Counted from the stretch's first letter, positions 36,289-48,161 are shown. The stretch is DNA of 64,000 nucleotides from Hawksworthiomyces lignivorus (GCA_002917075.1 NTMA01000016.1:434001-498000); one strand, 5' to 3'. Program-made: numbers and translations. Notes: a model not told the origin generated them from the sequence alone.

Positions 36289-36559
36289 GGTTGGGCAAGG
36301 AGGCAACATTGAGGAATGAAAACTTTTTTTTACCAAGCCTATAGAAAAAAAATACAGCTCTTTCTCTAAGATGTTCCCTGTAAACTCTCGCGGGCTTCTC
36401 CTTCTCTCTATATACCAAACACCGCACAGTTGTAGAACAAAAAGATTACACATGCAAGATCTCTAATAAACATAGCCAAATCATACGAGAAGTACACGTA
36501 CGGAATGTCCCTTCGTGGACCTCCTTCTATCTAACCCCTCTCTCTTCTCTCACTCCCCA
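36289..36559. other. Convergent 3' flanks
   Basis: Short region between the stops of the TFIIIC and carrier genes. No feature was recognised. Confidence 0.5.
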
Positions 36560-37811
36560 TTAGTTGAACATCTTGTTCATGGCTTGGTGTGCCAGCTCGA
36601 CACCCAAGAAAGTGGCGGCGTTGGCGGGCACGGCACGGGCGAGGGCGGGGCCGATACCCGGGAAGAAGGCCTTGAAGCCGCCACGGCCGTAGAGCTCGCG
36701 GACGACGGAGCCGACGGAAATTCCAGGCTCTGTGCTGGTCTGCAGGCGGCTCTTCACTGTGTCGACGGGGAAGACGGGGATCCACATGGCGACACCGGCG
36801 CCGGCGCCAGCGACGGTGATGGCAGTCAGACTGAGCTCTTTGCCCTTGGCGGGCTTGCCGGTGGCCGGGTCCTTGGGGGTCAGGGCGTGCTTGATGTACT
36901 CGTAGGCAGCAAAGTAGGCAGCAGAGCCTGGACCGTCACGAGCGAGGGTGGCGGCGCTGCCGCGGAAGACAGAGCGTATACCGCCCTCAGCATAGAGGTG
37001 GCGGACGACGTCGAGGGCGCCGTTGTACTTGGGCTTCTCGCCAGGAGCAAGGACCTTCTGTCCCTGGACCTGCAGGATGACCTTGACGCGCTCGAAAGGA
37101 GCGGTGATGGCCGTCATGGGGATGGCAGAGAAGAAGCCGGCGGCGGAGATCTGCCCAATGGTGAGGGTACCGTCTGGGTTAGGCGTGGAGACGGAGCGCA
37201 CGAGGGACTTGCCAAGATCGTAGCCCCAGAACGAGACGGCGACTGGATGGTGAGACGGTCAGCAAACGGTTGGGCGAATACAAAGCCAAAGCACTGGAGG
37301 GACGGCTGCTTCCGGAGAAGAACAAAGATAGCTTACACATGGGGGTGACGCCGACCAGCGGCGCGCTGACGCCGGCGTACAGGCCACGGCGCAGGCCGTC
37401 CTTGGCGACGCTCTTGCGGACGACATCGACAGCGGAGGAGTAGACGCCCTTCTCGGCAGTCTGCAGGCGGACCTTGACGAGGTCAAAGGGATGGCCGACA
37501 ACGACGGCGCACACGCCGCCGAAGCCGCCCGCGGCGAATGAGCGCAGCTGGGCAGCGAGGCCAGTAGAAGCGGGCGGGTTGGCAGGCGCGGCGGTTACGG
37601 CATCGTCGAGCTTGTGGGCGGTCTGGGAGAGCTCATCCTTGAGCTCCTTGAGCTCGGCCTTGATTTCGGCCTTGGTGGCGTCGGAGAGGTGAGGGAGGTG
37701 GGAGGCGACGGCAGAGGCGACAGATTGTGACGCCGACGCCGGTGCTGCTGGAGACTGTGCAGGCGCCACGGGGGCTGGTGCAGGTGCACCGCTGTCGTTG
37801 GATGTGGACAT
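36560..37811 (-). CDS. crc1: Mitochondrial carnitine/acylcarnitine carrier
   Basis: Exons 37337-37811 and 36560-37242 (94-nt intron) give 385 residues. The three mitochondrial carrier repeats each show the PxD/ExxK/R signature: HPFDLVKVRLQT, APFERVKVILQVQ and FPVDTVKSRLQT. The sequence around them (GGFGGVCAVVVGHPFD, GVTPMFAVSFWGYDLGK, RDGPGSAAYFAAYEYIK) matches the carnitine/acylcarnitine branch, which exchanges acylcarnitine for carnitine across the inner membrane to feed acetyl or fatty-acyl groups into mitochondria. The intron falls within GVTPM-FAVSFWGYD, and splicing restores that motif. The first ~85 residues are an extra Ala/Pro/Ser segment with a short predicted coiled coil (ATKAEIKAELKELKDELSQT), longer than in yeast Crc1. 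Confidence 0.92.
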
Positions 37812-39427
37812 TCTTGAGGTGAAGGAGAAGGACGGGGAGAAAGAGAGCGAAGAGAGGGGGGGAAGAAGAGGACGAGGAAGAGGAAAGAGGAAGAGGAAAG
37901 AGGAAGAGGAAGGTGACCAAGAGAGAAGCCGGAGATCTCTTCAAGCAATTGGCCCCTGTCTACTGTTGCTTGTGACTTCTGTCGTCGCTAAGTTATTGTT
38001 GTAATGATGTCGCCGTGAAGCTTGCACCTTTTTTTTTTTCTATTGGAAGCGGTTAGAAGAGGTAGAAGTGGACGAAGGCTGGCAGGAAGAAGAAGAGCGA
38101 GACACTTTCACGTGTCGAGCGAGGGGCAGCTATTTTTATTTTTTTTTGTCTTGCAGCGCGGAAGGAGCAGATGATGCGCAGCAGGGAAGGGAAAATGGAA
38201 GGAGAAAAACGTCATAAGCTGTGGCCCAAGCTTATCTGTGCTGCGCTGCTGTTTTCAGAAGGCACAAGCCAGCCCAGCTCAACCCGCAGGAAATAATGAT
38301 GTCTCAAGCTTTATATGAAGATGATAATGGAGATGATGGTGATGATGAACATTTCATACTGCCCCCATTTCAATTTCAATAGCGCTCACCTTTCTCTAAA
38401 ATTTCTCGCTCTGCTCAAGTCTTTTTATTCTTCTTCTTTCTTTTCGTTTTTCGTCCCTCTGCTATTTTCTGTCACTTTTTATTTGGTCAATCGATCCAAC
38501 ACCCTGCTCCGCTTGTCCGTTCCCGTTTGCGCGCGTGCGGGATGCAATAGCTATTTTGGGGGGCACCGAATGGAGATGGCTGAGAAATTGGAGAAGGGGG
38601 AAAAACGAAATCCTTAGGGCCGTTGTCTACAAAGATCGGGGGAACAAAAAAGAGAAACAAGTAAGTGAGAATCTTCCTCTTCTTTTTTTCTTTCTTCTTT
38701 CTAAAGAAAGGAATTTAGCATTTCACATCTCCCGTTATAAGTATTCCGGTGCTTTTTCTTGTCCCTGCAGTCTGTTCCATTTAGCCCGCCCTCAGAGACG
38801 GGACGTTCTCTGCTTTGTTTTTGTCCCTGGCTCTTCTTGTGCCTCGGTCGTTCGGCTTGATTTCCCACTCCCAAAGCAACCAGGCATTCCTCTCTATGGA
38901 GTACATCTGTACAGTGGACCCTCTGACCCCATCCTGGATTCCCCACGAAACTCGGCTTTCTCCATATGGCGGGGCCCTCAATCCTGCGCTTCATCACTTT
39001 TCGTCTCCTACGAGCTCTGCTTGCGCTCGTACTTGATAGGTCCAGCCGGCCGCTCTTCATCCGCCATTCGGCCTGTCAATTTGCAAAGTACCCGGTGGCT
39101 GCCATCCTCTACCGGCAGCTTCCATAATTAGTCCACTTAGGAAAACTACACCAGGCACACGACCACAGATGGAGTAAAATCGCCCTATGATATTACTGAG
39201 TAAAAGTAGAGAAATTTGAGGCCGCAAGAATGAGAAAAGAAGCTACGAAAAAATAGGAAGAAGAATACAAGAATTTTCTAGCCAAGCTATTGCGGCCTCA
39301 ATCGGCCACTTCTTCTGCTCTCCTAATTAGAGCTATTTTACTGCTGGTATTCTCAGTTGGTGTGTGTTTCGCTTCAGTCTGGGGGGCTCTGCCGGGGGTC
39401 CTTCCATCCTCTCAGACCATCACCACC
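37812..39427. other. Intergenic with GA-rich leader and ATGATG-like tract
   Basis: The left 120 bases are a GGAAGA-rich tract, the C/T-rich leader of the carrier gene on the minus strand. A GATGAT microsatellite lies at ~38313-38350. Small frames at 38315-39131 have no family character. An imperfect ~40-base copy of a segment found again at ~39974 begins at 39361. Confidence 0.5.
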
Positions 39428-39925
39428 ATGGGTATCCTCGACGAACTACTTCACCAGGCTCCGACGAGGCTTTCTTCAAAGCAGATGGCCATCCGCTTTT
39501 CAACAGCCACATGCTGGACCTGTCGGAGGAGCCATTGTAGGAAGACATTGACATTGTGGCCAGGTACTTTAAACGCGTGGCGCCGCGGAAGCAGTGGCTA
39601 GAGATGGAGGTCAGCCTGATGGGAGACAAGCAGGACGACGTCAACAACGAGAACGTAGACGACTCGGCGCTGCATACGTAGCCCGTGGACTTCTAGGACA
39701 TCTAAAGATGCTGATCGCTATTGCACCCTACTTCAGCATCGCCGCCGCCTTTGGCAATGTGCATGGTGTCTACCCCTAGGCAACGTGCACCTGCACTCGG
39801 AGCTGCTGGGCAAACACCAGGCCTACGTCGCTAAGCAGCTCAAGAGCACCTCGTCCAAGCTCATGTTATTCGTCTTCCATGGCAACTCGGCTCCTCCGAC
39901 AAGCCCAATAAGAAGGCCGACAAAG
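39428..39925 (+). pseudogene. Decayed partial copy of class II fructose-bisphosphate aldolase
   Basis: The plus strand translates to aldolase-like blocks broken by stops and shifts. They run in this order: HPLFNSHMLDLSEEPL, VARYFKRVAPRKQWLEMEVS and DDVNNENVDDSALHT, then APYFSIAAAFGNVHGVY, GNVHLHSELLGKHQAYV and finally LMLFVFHG. These follow the order of fungal Fba1 from the middle of the barrel to the loop before the active-site Gly/Ser stretch. In-frame TAG codons occur at 39538, 39679 and 39694, and TAA at 39703. At least the 39679 TAG stands where the family has Gln (CAG to TAG). Two frame changes follow, near 39705 and 39779. The N-terminal third and the C terminus are missing. No intron can be seen. 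It is non-functional. Confidence 0.85.
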
Positions 39926-40572
39926 CTGTAAAATTATTACCACTATTTCTACTACTACAGCTACATCCTGTAGGCGTGTGTGTCGCATCAGTCTGGAGGC
40001 TCTGCGGGAGATTCGCCTGCCATTGCATCATCTAGCGGGCGCAGTCTCCATCATCCTGCACGCTCAAGGAACTCGAGAAGTTTGGAAGGTTTCCAGAAGT
40101 GTACAGTGTCATCGCCGTACGAACATCGCCCTTAGCTATTTTGTCACTGTGCGCGTGGACTGCGGTAGCCTTCTTTTGGGGGGAGCGAAGGCGAAAGGAA
40201 TCCATCCAATGTCCGCCTTGCCTCGGCAGAGCGGATCGAGCTAAAGAGGGAATGCGCAAAAAAAAAAAAAAAAATTAGATGGCCAGCCCGTGTGGATGCA
40301 GCTGTCCCAAAATGGAAGTGGTCGTCACATTACATACATCCATTAATGAAATCTTTATCTACATGATGGCTGATTTCTTAGAGAACCATTCGACGTGAAT
40401 ATCCTCACAGAATGTACAACGGACAGGGCTGTCAGGAAAAATGCGTCCTTCAAATGAATGGCGAATGTCCGCCAATGGAGGAGAAGGCCAATATTTCAGC
40501 ATGACTTGTCATCTAAAAATTTGCAGCTAGAAAGATTTATTTCACGTAGTTTCTTTGGTTTACTATCTACGT
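39926..40572. other. Intergenic after the aldolase remnant
   Basis: Contains the second imperfect copy (39974-40013) of the ~40-base segment seen at 39361, and a poly-A tract of ~16 bases at 40259. Nothing else was recognised. Confidence 0.5.
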
Positions 40573-42909
40573 CTACATTGCTATCGGAGACCAACCCAAG
40601 ACCTCTTCGAGCCACACTGCATCCCCAGACTCGAGTGCACTCAGCAGCTCTGCTTCTGCCGGATCCATCATTTGAGCATCTTCACTCATGATCCAGCCAT
40701 CCCCATCGCTGCCGCCGCTTACCGACGCAGGAGGATCTCGTATTTGTACCACTTCTATCGCCTGGGCCGTGGCATCGGCCTCGCCTTGCGCGGCCTGCGC
40801 TGCCTGGGCGGCTGCGGCTGCCTCTTCGATGGTGTTATGCGCTTGCTTGGCCGCCATCCACCGCTGTGACAACCGCAGCATGCGGGCCAGTCGCCAGAGC
40901 AGCCCGCCGTCGTCACTGTTGGTATCGTCCTTGTCTGCCTGCGTGCCTGCCATTGCCGCTCTGGCCCCCTGCTCCGCCCGATCCGCCAACCGCTCCAGCA
41001 GCGGCTCCATGGCCACCGCATCGCGCACCGCTACCAGGTCCCACGCCGGGTCCGTAAACGTCGACAGGTGCTTCAGCACCACGATGCAGCGGACAAGTTG
41101 CAGCCATACGAAAAAGGGAAATCCTGCGTACGCAGCCGGGGGCACCGCGCAGAATGCATCTAACCACGCCTTGGCCGCATGGACAGATCGCCACAGGCAT
41201 GCAATGCGCTCGAAGACAACCTGTGCGCTGCCACTGTCGCTATTGCCGCTGCCAGATGGATGAACAGCAGGTGGGGTAACGAGTGGTGCCTCCGAGACGG
41301 CCAGGCGGGTTGCCTCGTTTAGACAGAGCTCCGCGTAATGCGCGTAGGCAAGAACTAGGTCTGCGAAGGATGCAGAAGTTAGCATCATTAAATTACTGCG
41401 CAAGTTGGAAGTTGAGGCGGGGGAGTTGCCTTGTTGTGGCAGCTGCTGTGAGATTGCGTGTCGCAGCTCCTGGAGCTGCCCCAGCAGCACTTTGGTATAA
41501 AGCTGGGCCGGAACGGGAGCGGCGTGGTCTGCTCCTTGCTGTTCCCGCGCCTCCCTCCCTCGCTGTATAAGCACCTGAAGACGAACTTGGACGGCAAATG
41601 CTTCGTCTGCGCTGCACTCTTTGTACGCCTCGACCTGCCGTAGTGCTTCTTCCATCTGGGCCGTCCATTGAAGGGGGACGATGCGTCCAAATGATGCCGA
41701 GATGCTTGGAGTATTTCATCTGGTGTCAGTGAGAATATATTTCTCTTCGTATGTAATGGCCGCCTGGGGGTGTTCAATGACAGGGCTGGATGCTATACAT
41801 ACACAGAACTGAGGACAAAGCACGCTAGGACGGCTCGCTGCCGCTCTCTAAAGCCTAAGAGACAAGAAGCAGCGCTTTCACCACTTGCATCTCGCTCAGG
41901 AAGGTGGTCGAGTCCGGGAGCCATCTTGGAGATGACGTGCGCCTCTGGCGGCGGAAGTAGCCTGTCTGCAGCTGGTTGTAGATCGTAGACGAAAGAAAGG
42001 GCCAGCATTGTCATGCGCGACAGGTTGTTGACTCGCTTGAGAAACGGGTCGGTGCCCCACGCCATGTACGTCAATACACTCAGCAGTAAGTCTATACTGG
42101 ACTGGTTGTCGAGCATGGCGGACTGCATCAAGTCCCGCTTTAGAACGTCAGCACGATCTAGTTTCTGTCGTGCAGATGGCGTAGTGACCGCTATAATCGC
42201 CTGTAGAAGGAACGGTCGTTCCCGAAAGAGTTGCTCGACTGTCACATTGGGCGGCATGTAGATAAAAGGGAAACAAGGTAGCATGCATTCCCGGAAACGG
42301 TCCAGATGCCACTCTGCCTTGTCGAGCGAAAGCTCATATAATGGTGGTTCTGATGCCAAGGCCTGTGCCGAGTCTCCTGTAGGAGATGGAATAGGCTGTG
42401 AGAGTGCTGGCGTGCTGTCTATGAAATCGGATGACAATGCTGTATCGTTGACGGAATAGCTTTTGGTAGCGCCGTTGGTGCTCATGCCCTCCACATTAAT
42501 GCCCACCGGAGACGCATCTGGTGTCGCTAGTGGGTCAGCTGCCGACACTCCGGTCGCCTTCATGACGGATTGCAGCACCGTCGTGAGGGCATCGATACGG
42601 CCTTCGAGCTTGGCAATCTGCGCATCGGATTGGTGGCTTTGGGTGGCTCGCCTGCGTACCGAATTCGACGGCTGGCATTGCTTCTTCAGCCTCAGGCACC
42701 TAGAACCAGATCGCATCAGCGGGTACCGCTGCATCTGTCTGGATTTATCTGATCTCCCCCCCCCCCCCCCCCCCCTAAAAAAAAACTATGGCTTACCTTT
42801 CGCATGTACCACCGTCTGGCCGGGCTATGCAGCGGCACTTAGCCTTGAAGCATTGCATGCAGGCCTGGCCATATGCGTTGGCACCCGGGACCGGGCCGCG
42901 TCTTTGCAT
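40573..42909 (-). CDS. Zn2Cys6 fungal transcription factor
   Basis: Exons 42797-42909, 41803-42699 and 40573-41704 (introns 97 and 98 nt) give 713 residues. The binuclear zinc cluster is split by the first intron. Exon 1 carries CMQCFKAKCRCIARPDGGTC and exon 2 restores ERCLRLKKQC, giving the spacing C-x2-C-x6-C-x8-C-x2-C-x6-C. A coiled-coil-like stretch (DAQIAKLEGRIDALTTVLQS) follows, then the fungal TF middle region (RFRECMLPCFPFIYMPPNVT). The acceptor of the second intron was chosen because it restores SFGRIVPLQWTAQMEEALR in the correct frame. The start is the only ATG upstream of the cluster in frame. The target is unknown. The neighbouring SDR-like gene on the same strand is a possible partner by position only. 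Confidence 0.87.
42757..42775 (-). repeat. Poly-G tract in the Zn2Cys6 gene intron
   Basis: A run of 19 to 20 C on the plus strand (G in the transcript) lies in the intron that splits the zinc-cluster codons, between donor and acceptor. Confidence 0.9.
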
Positions 42910-43437
42910 CGGTAAGTTGGTTATAGGTTTTACGGCAGACTCTCCTTGCTATGGAGGAGAGATATTAGTGCGTGTGTTATCATGCACCCACTGGATGTCT
43001 GAGAAACGGTCTTTGTCCGCCGGCAGGGCAAGAGGTTAAGTCCTTGGCGGAAACGGACTTGAGAGACCGAAGTCCGTGTGGGATGATTTTAGCCTCCTTT
43101 AGCTCCCGTGAGACAGGGACGAATCAAGCGCTTCTCGGCGGCGGAGTGCATTGTTACTCCGACTCTTCTGACACAGCGACTGCGCCAATGCTTGTTAAGT
43201 GACAATATCCAATGATATGAATAGTCATTCTATAACTTTAAGATGGCTAGGTAACAGCAAGTAAAAGCGCATTTTCGAGTGCTACATTTGACTAGAGGAG
43301 ATACATTATATAGAACAAAATTAAAAAAAAAAAAAAAAAAAAAGGGTGTAGGCCACCGATAAGCAGGTTCTATATGCGTCCCTTCGTAGCTTCAAAAAAG
43401 TCTAAATCCTAATGAATTGCCATTCCGCCACATACGG
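42910..43437. other. Intergenic between same-strand genes
   Basis: Promoter side of the regulator gene and 3' flank of the SDR-like gene. A poly-A tract of ~21 bases lies at 43323-43343. No gene was recognised. Confidence 0.5.
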
Positions 43438-44527
43438 TCACGATGAATATGGCCCAATCGTGTCGAGTACCTTCTGCCAGATGATGCTTTCGGCGCCCAT
43501 CCTATCCAGTTCCGCCATGACTGTTTCCTTCTGCAGGCCTCTCAGCTTGTCGTCGACGTCGAACAGCGCGCCCGGGCTCTCCGTATTCGCCATCGTCAGC
43601 ACGGGACGCTGTCCGGCTGCTAGCGGGACGCCCTTGCCACCGAGCGCGGCGCTCGTGCCCAAGTACAGGATCTTTTCGCCGGCGTCCTCGGGCGACGTCG
43701 CGAACAGGGCGAGCAGGGCCGCAAAGGCCGGGAACCACCAGCGGCCGCCCCACGTCTTGCGGAAGAGGCCCGTGTTGACGCCTCCCGGGTAGTGATGCAC
43801 GAACACGACGTCCGGGTGATCCCGCGCAAGCCGTGACATGGCTAACGTGGTGCGCGTCGCGACCGCCCGCGAAAACGGCACCAGCCCCGCGTGTTCCGGC
43901 GCGCGCAGGTCTAGGTCGTCCAGAAAAGCGTGTGCGGCAGACTCGTTGCCGGCGGCGAGGACGCTGATCACGCGGGGGCTGCGCGGCGACGCCGCCAGTA
44001 GCGGCAGCAGCTGCACCGTGGTCAGCAGCCGGCCGTAGTGGCTCAGCACGAGCCGGCGGGTGTTTTCTGCGGATACGTCTAGAGAAAGAAAAAGAAATAA
44101 AAACGATTAGCTCGCTCACGGGGCTCGCGCCGCACCCGCTGCTCACTGGGGGCCCGGTGGTCTACCACGCACCTGCCGCATTGCCGCCACCAATGTATCC
44201 CGCGCTCATGTACAGAATGTCGATGCTCTTCTCGCGCCTCTTGATCTCGTCGCAGATGCGCCGCGTGTCTGCAAGCTGTGCGAGCTGTACCTCGAGCCAT
44301 ACGATCTCAGCATTTAGATTTGCCTTCCGGAGCGTGTCTAGGAATGGTACGTGCTTGTCGCCATTGCGGCCGGCAACGTAAACCCGCGTCGGCAGCTTTG
44401 TCGACACCAGCCTGGTAAGGAATGCCTTGCCGATACCGTCTGTGGCACCGTAGAGAACGGCCACATGGGGCACAGTATCTTCAGTTATGCGACAATTGGA
44501 CGCCTTGACGTTAGAGATGGTGACCAT
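43438..44527 (-). CDS. Short-chain dehydrogenase/reductase-like protein
   Basis: Exons 44173-44527 and 43438-44078 (94-nt intron) give 331 residues. The nucleotide-binding motif GATDGIG (residues 27-33) is followed by VYVAGRNGDK, which suggests NADP(H), and a DILYMSAGYIGG strand in place of the usual NNAG. The middle includes LVLSHYGRLLTTVQLLPLLA, and the C-terminal part FVHHYPGGVNTGLF matches the usual P-G motif. The canonical catalytic Tyr-x-x-x-Lys is not visible. At the expected place the sequence is FSRAVATRTT, with Phe and no Lys. The protein may therefore be a divergent member of the fungal SDR group that shares this pattern, or inactive as an oxidoreductase. The substrate is unknown. 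Confidence 0.82.
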
Positions 44528-46528
44528 TGCGCGCGTAACAAATTTTTGCTGCTGTAGATAAATTTAGAGAAGAAATAAAGGTAAGATTCAAACACATCGA
44601 TATTTCGAATATCCAGTTGGGGTGCTGGAAGGCTATTTATGCTTTCTTTGCCTTGACCAACAATGACTGTGGAGCGGACTTCATGTCCGTCTCCGACGCA
44701 ATAGTGTCGTATAGGGTTTCGTCCTGGGCGAGAATATTCTCTTCGGAACTTGGATAATAGGCTCTGTTCCCATCTAGTCTAGAATTGTTGCTCGCAGCAG
44801 ATTACCATAATCTTCTCTGCTGTTACCGATGTGTCTCAGTCCCACGATTAGAACTCTCAGCTTAAAAACAAATCTAGCAAGCCAAGGAAGGCTAATTGCT
44901 CTATCCGGAATGCCACGATGGTTTCCTTGCCCCTAAGGTTGGCAAATCATGATATGATCAGTTGAACTGAAGCTTGTTCATAAGGCAATCATCCTAGCCG
45001 ATCAACATAAAACATCAAAGCTTTTTTCACGAGGTGTGGCTTACATTCACGCCTGAGGATGCCTCATGTATTGCTATATCCACAACACGTTAATCCGATC
45101 CTGCTGGAGACACATCTCACTTCCCAAGAGACTATCGCAAAAATATTTAAATACATTTTTTTTTTAAAAAAAAATCTAAGTCACACCTCGATCTACTATC
45201 CTCAAGCTTGGCGTATTTCTATCACATAACTACCTATGCAGGATGGATCCTCTCATGAGCATTATCTTGCCGTCTACAGCTCACCTTGATTTAGGACTCA
45301 CTGGACTCTCTTCGTCCACCCGATCAATGATCTTAAGCCTTCTTGGTTGCCATTGGTGTCTTTTACAGGAGGCTGCCCATGGGCTAAGGAGAAAAAGGTC
45401 TACGCATTTTGGTGTACCAAACACGTGGCTTCGCGGTGAGCTTCTTCCGACCAACTGTCGCACTGTGACGACTGATTCATTTACCGTGAATGGCTTTAAA
45501 GTCCCACGCGACTCACGCGACACCAATGTAAGCCTACTTGTTTTTATCATAGAAATAGCTTGCCATAGATACCAAACTTGTTGACCTACCCGCATGAGCG
45601 ACAAGAAGTACGCTGCATATTCGGTGGTGCAGTCAGTTACCATTTTCGCCAAATGAGCCAACAGGGATGCTGCATACAGCTACCAACAGACGCTGCAAGG
45701 CGATATCGCCTATCACAGCAAGACATTGTTTCGGCCGCGACGACCCTTGTTCTCCCACACCACTCCGCTAAATTACATTTATTCTGCTACGACGTCGATG
45801 CAGCTGCCGATCAAGGGCGGACCGCGACTTTCCCAACTCAGCTGTCGTCTTTGTCCCCCCTCAGGTCACCCCCTGATGCAAAATTGAAATTCTTTCCTGG
45901 TTCGTACCTAGCAAATATGATAACTTACGAATTAACTAAAACGGAAACCGAGCAGCTCTGGTCTACGACCACACCCACCCTCCTTGCTTATATATTTTAA
46001 GATTACATTGATTCAGTCCGACCCGAGTATTATCAGCTTCGCTGTAGGGGAAGGGGAAGGGGGGGCATTTGTCCCTATGGTATAGATGCACTCCCTTTGC
46101 CCAGCCGGACATATCCGCTGTAGGAAGGAGAAACAAGGATAGGGGAAACTTTAGAAATATACCCGCGGATACACGCGTTTTTGCGTCTTCTAGAATATTT
46201 CTCCGTCTTCTCCCTGTTTGTCAACATCAAAAAAGTAGCCCCCTGCCCGTCACGTTATATGGGGCCAAACTGTGTAACCAGTAAGGTTGGGACGCCAATG
46301 TTTGGATTGCCTGGTGGGATTCAGTTGTCTAAGGTGCTTGTTCATATCTTATCGTTGTAATTTCTGTGCTTTGTTCAAAATATTGCATGCTGCTACTGTT
46401 TTTTCGTGCAGGCCTTCGTTTCTTCCTCTCTTTTTCTGTCTTCCTCTATATTGTTTCTCGCTTAAGATCTTTCCTGGTGGCTCGCATACTACGAGCAGAT
46501 GTAGGTTGTTCACCGCCAATTCAAACAG
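44528..46528. other. AT-rich intergenic, possible unrecognised remnant
   Basis: Two opposing frames at 45243-45584 (plus) and 45281-45661 (minus), and a plus frame at 45578-46000, have mixed composition but no family I can name. A T/A homopolymer pair lies at 45158-45175. A C/T-rich leader of the next gene occupies 46380-46520. Confidence 0.45.
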
Positions 46529-47730
46529 ATGGCCACACCTGCGCCCTCCGTGACTGAGACCAATCTCGGTCCTCTCACGACTGTTTTCACATACCCAGCT
46601 AGCTGCACGAACATCATGCTAGACTGCTTGGGATGCATATCTGGATCTCAGGCTCAAACATGCTCTGGAACGACGTACAGTGCTGACGCTGAATGCTGGC
46701 CACCGCGACTTTCTACAGCGACGAATCTCCATGGTGTCTACTCACCAGGATTCCAATGCCCCCTTGGCTATACGTCGGCCTGCAGCGCGACCGGCTCTGC
46801 TAGCGGCTTCATTTTCCAGTTTCCACCTGCTTACTCGGAGACAGCCATCGGCTGCTGTCCCACGTGAGTCGGCTTCCATCTTCATGTTGCCTTTGTTCGC
46901 TTCGTGTATCTTTTGCCGCGTGCTCTTTACACTTTGTGAGATTAGTGAAACGTTCTGTCTCGTCCGCTTTGCTAACAGAGCTGTTTTGTGTCTTTCCTTC
47001 CGCTACCTCTAGAGGTTACTCCTGCCACTACGAATTGTACGTCGACCAGAGTCAAGACTGCATCAGCGATGCCGAAGACCCCGGCTTCCTCGCCTTCATG
47101 TGCCCGGCCAGCACAAGCATGTTCTTCTTCAACCTGCCGACTGTCATTGCAGAGACAACTACTGCGCGTACCAAAACATACACCAACTACGATACGGTTC
47201 CCATGTTCACGGCACACGCGCCCATGTTCCAGCTGATGCGGCAAGCTACAGACTTGACGACCGGCTCAATCATCCCAACAACACCTGCCAACACGACCAC
47301 CACGCCTTCTAGTCTGCCTCCGGAGCCCCATAACGGCCTCTCCAAGGGAGCCATAGCCGGCATTGTGGTGGGCGCCGTCGTTGGTGGCCTGGCCGTTATT
47401 GGCACCATTGCCTATCTCTTATATGTGACTCGGCAGCACCGGAAGACGATCTCGCGGCTCAGCGCTACTCTTCCGAGCAACCCATATGAGATCCAGCAGT
47501 ACTACCAGCAGCAGCAGCCAGATCATCCGCCGTTGTCCTACCATGACATCAGCCCGCCGCCTGACGCGTCGTTCCGGCAATCTTACCAGCCATCTTTCAC
47601 AGAGACGGGCCCGGAGACCGACCGCCAGTCTTCCTGGATCAGCCACGAGCAGATGCAGCAGCAGCAGAGCCGATCATCGCAAATCTACGAGGCGCCGTCA
47701 CCTCCGCCCCGCCAAGAGCTCCCCGGGTAA
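46529..47730 (+). CDS. Cysteine-rich single-pass membrane protein, fungal-specific
   Basis: Exons 46529-46863 and 47013-47730 (149-nt intron, the longest in the window) give 350 residues. The N-terminal ectodomain of ~210 residues contains paired cysteines (CTNIMLDCLGC, FQCPLGYTSAC, GCCPTGYSC), as in fungal wall-sensor-like or WSC-like ectodomains, but it lacks a clear WSC signature. A Thr/Pro-rich stalk precedes one transmembrane helix (~residues 226-250, AIAGIVVGAVVGGLAVIGTI). A basic Arg/His stop-transfer and a Gln/Pro/Ser-rich cytoplasmic tail follow. No classical signal peptide was seen at the chosen ATG. Splicing joins CCP to TGYSC and so restores a cysteine cluster. A role as surface sensor is plausible but not shown. 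Confidence 0.8.
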
Positions 47731-48161
47731 TGGCATCAAGGCTGTTCGCAATCATCCATCTTCTTCCCCCATTCACCGAGCTTGTCGATAGCCTAGTAAA
47801 ATTGTGGCACAAGACTATACTATACTTAATGCATAATATTGTAATGGACTCTAGCGTGAGACTTTCCTGAAAGCTATTCACAACAAACCTATCATGGCCC
47901 ATTGCGCCTGTGACTTTTGGGCTTGCATTTCTATTACACATTTCATGTTGATGACGAAGTATCCCCTCCCATCTAAATTTGTTTTCTAAAAAAAAGAAAT
48001 GTGTTTAATAGGAAGGGTGGCACTGCGGGAACAGAACGTTGGAATTAGTAAGAAAATCAAAGTGCAGTAAAGCCATTTGCGAAATTCTTTGCCTGGATCG
48101 TGGCTTTCGCTTCCGTTGTATCTTCCGCGTTAGCGAGCTGTTAGCCCATGCACGGAGGAAA
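47731..48161. other. Intergenic 5' of tRNA-Ala
   Basis: 3' flank of the membrane protein and 5' flank of the tRNA gene. Nothing else was recognised. Confidence 0.5.

Noticed and set aside
45243..46000. Possible gene in opposing frames
   Set aside because: Neither strand gives a recognisable domain or consistent splicing, so it is kept as unassigned intergenic DNA.
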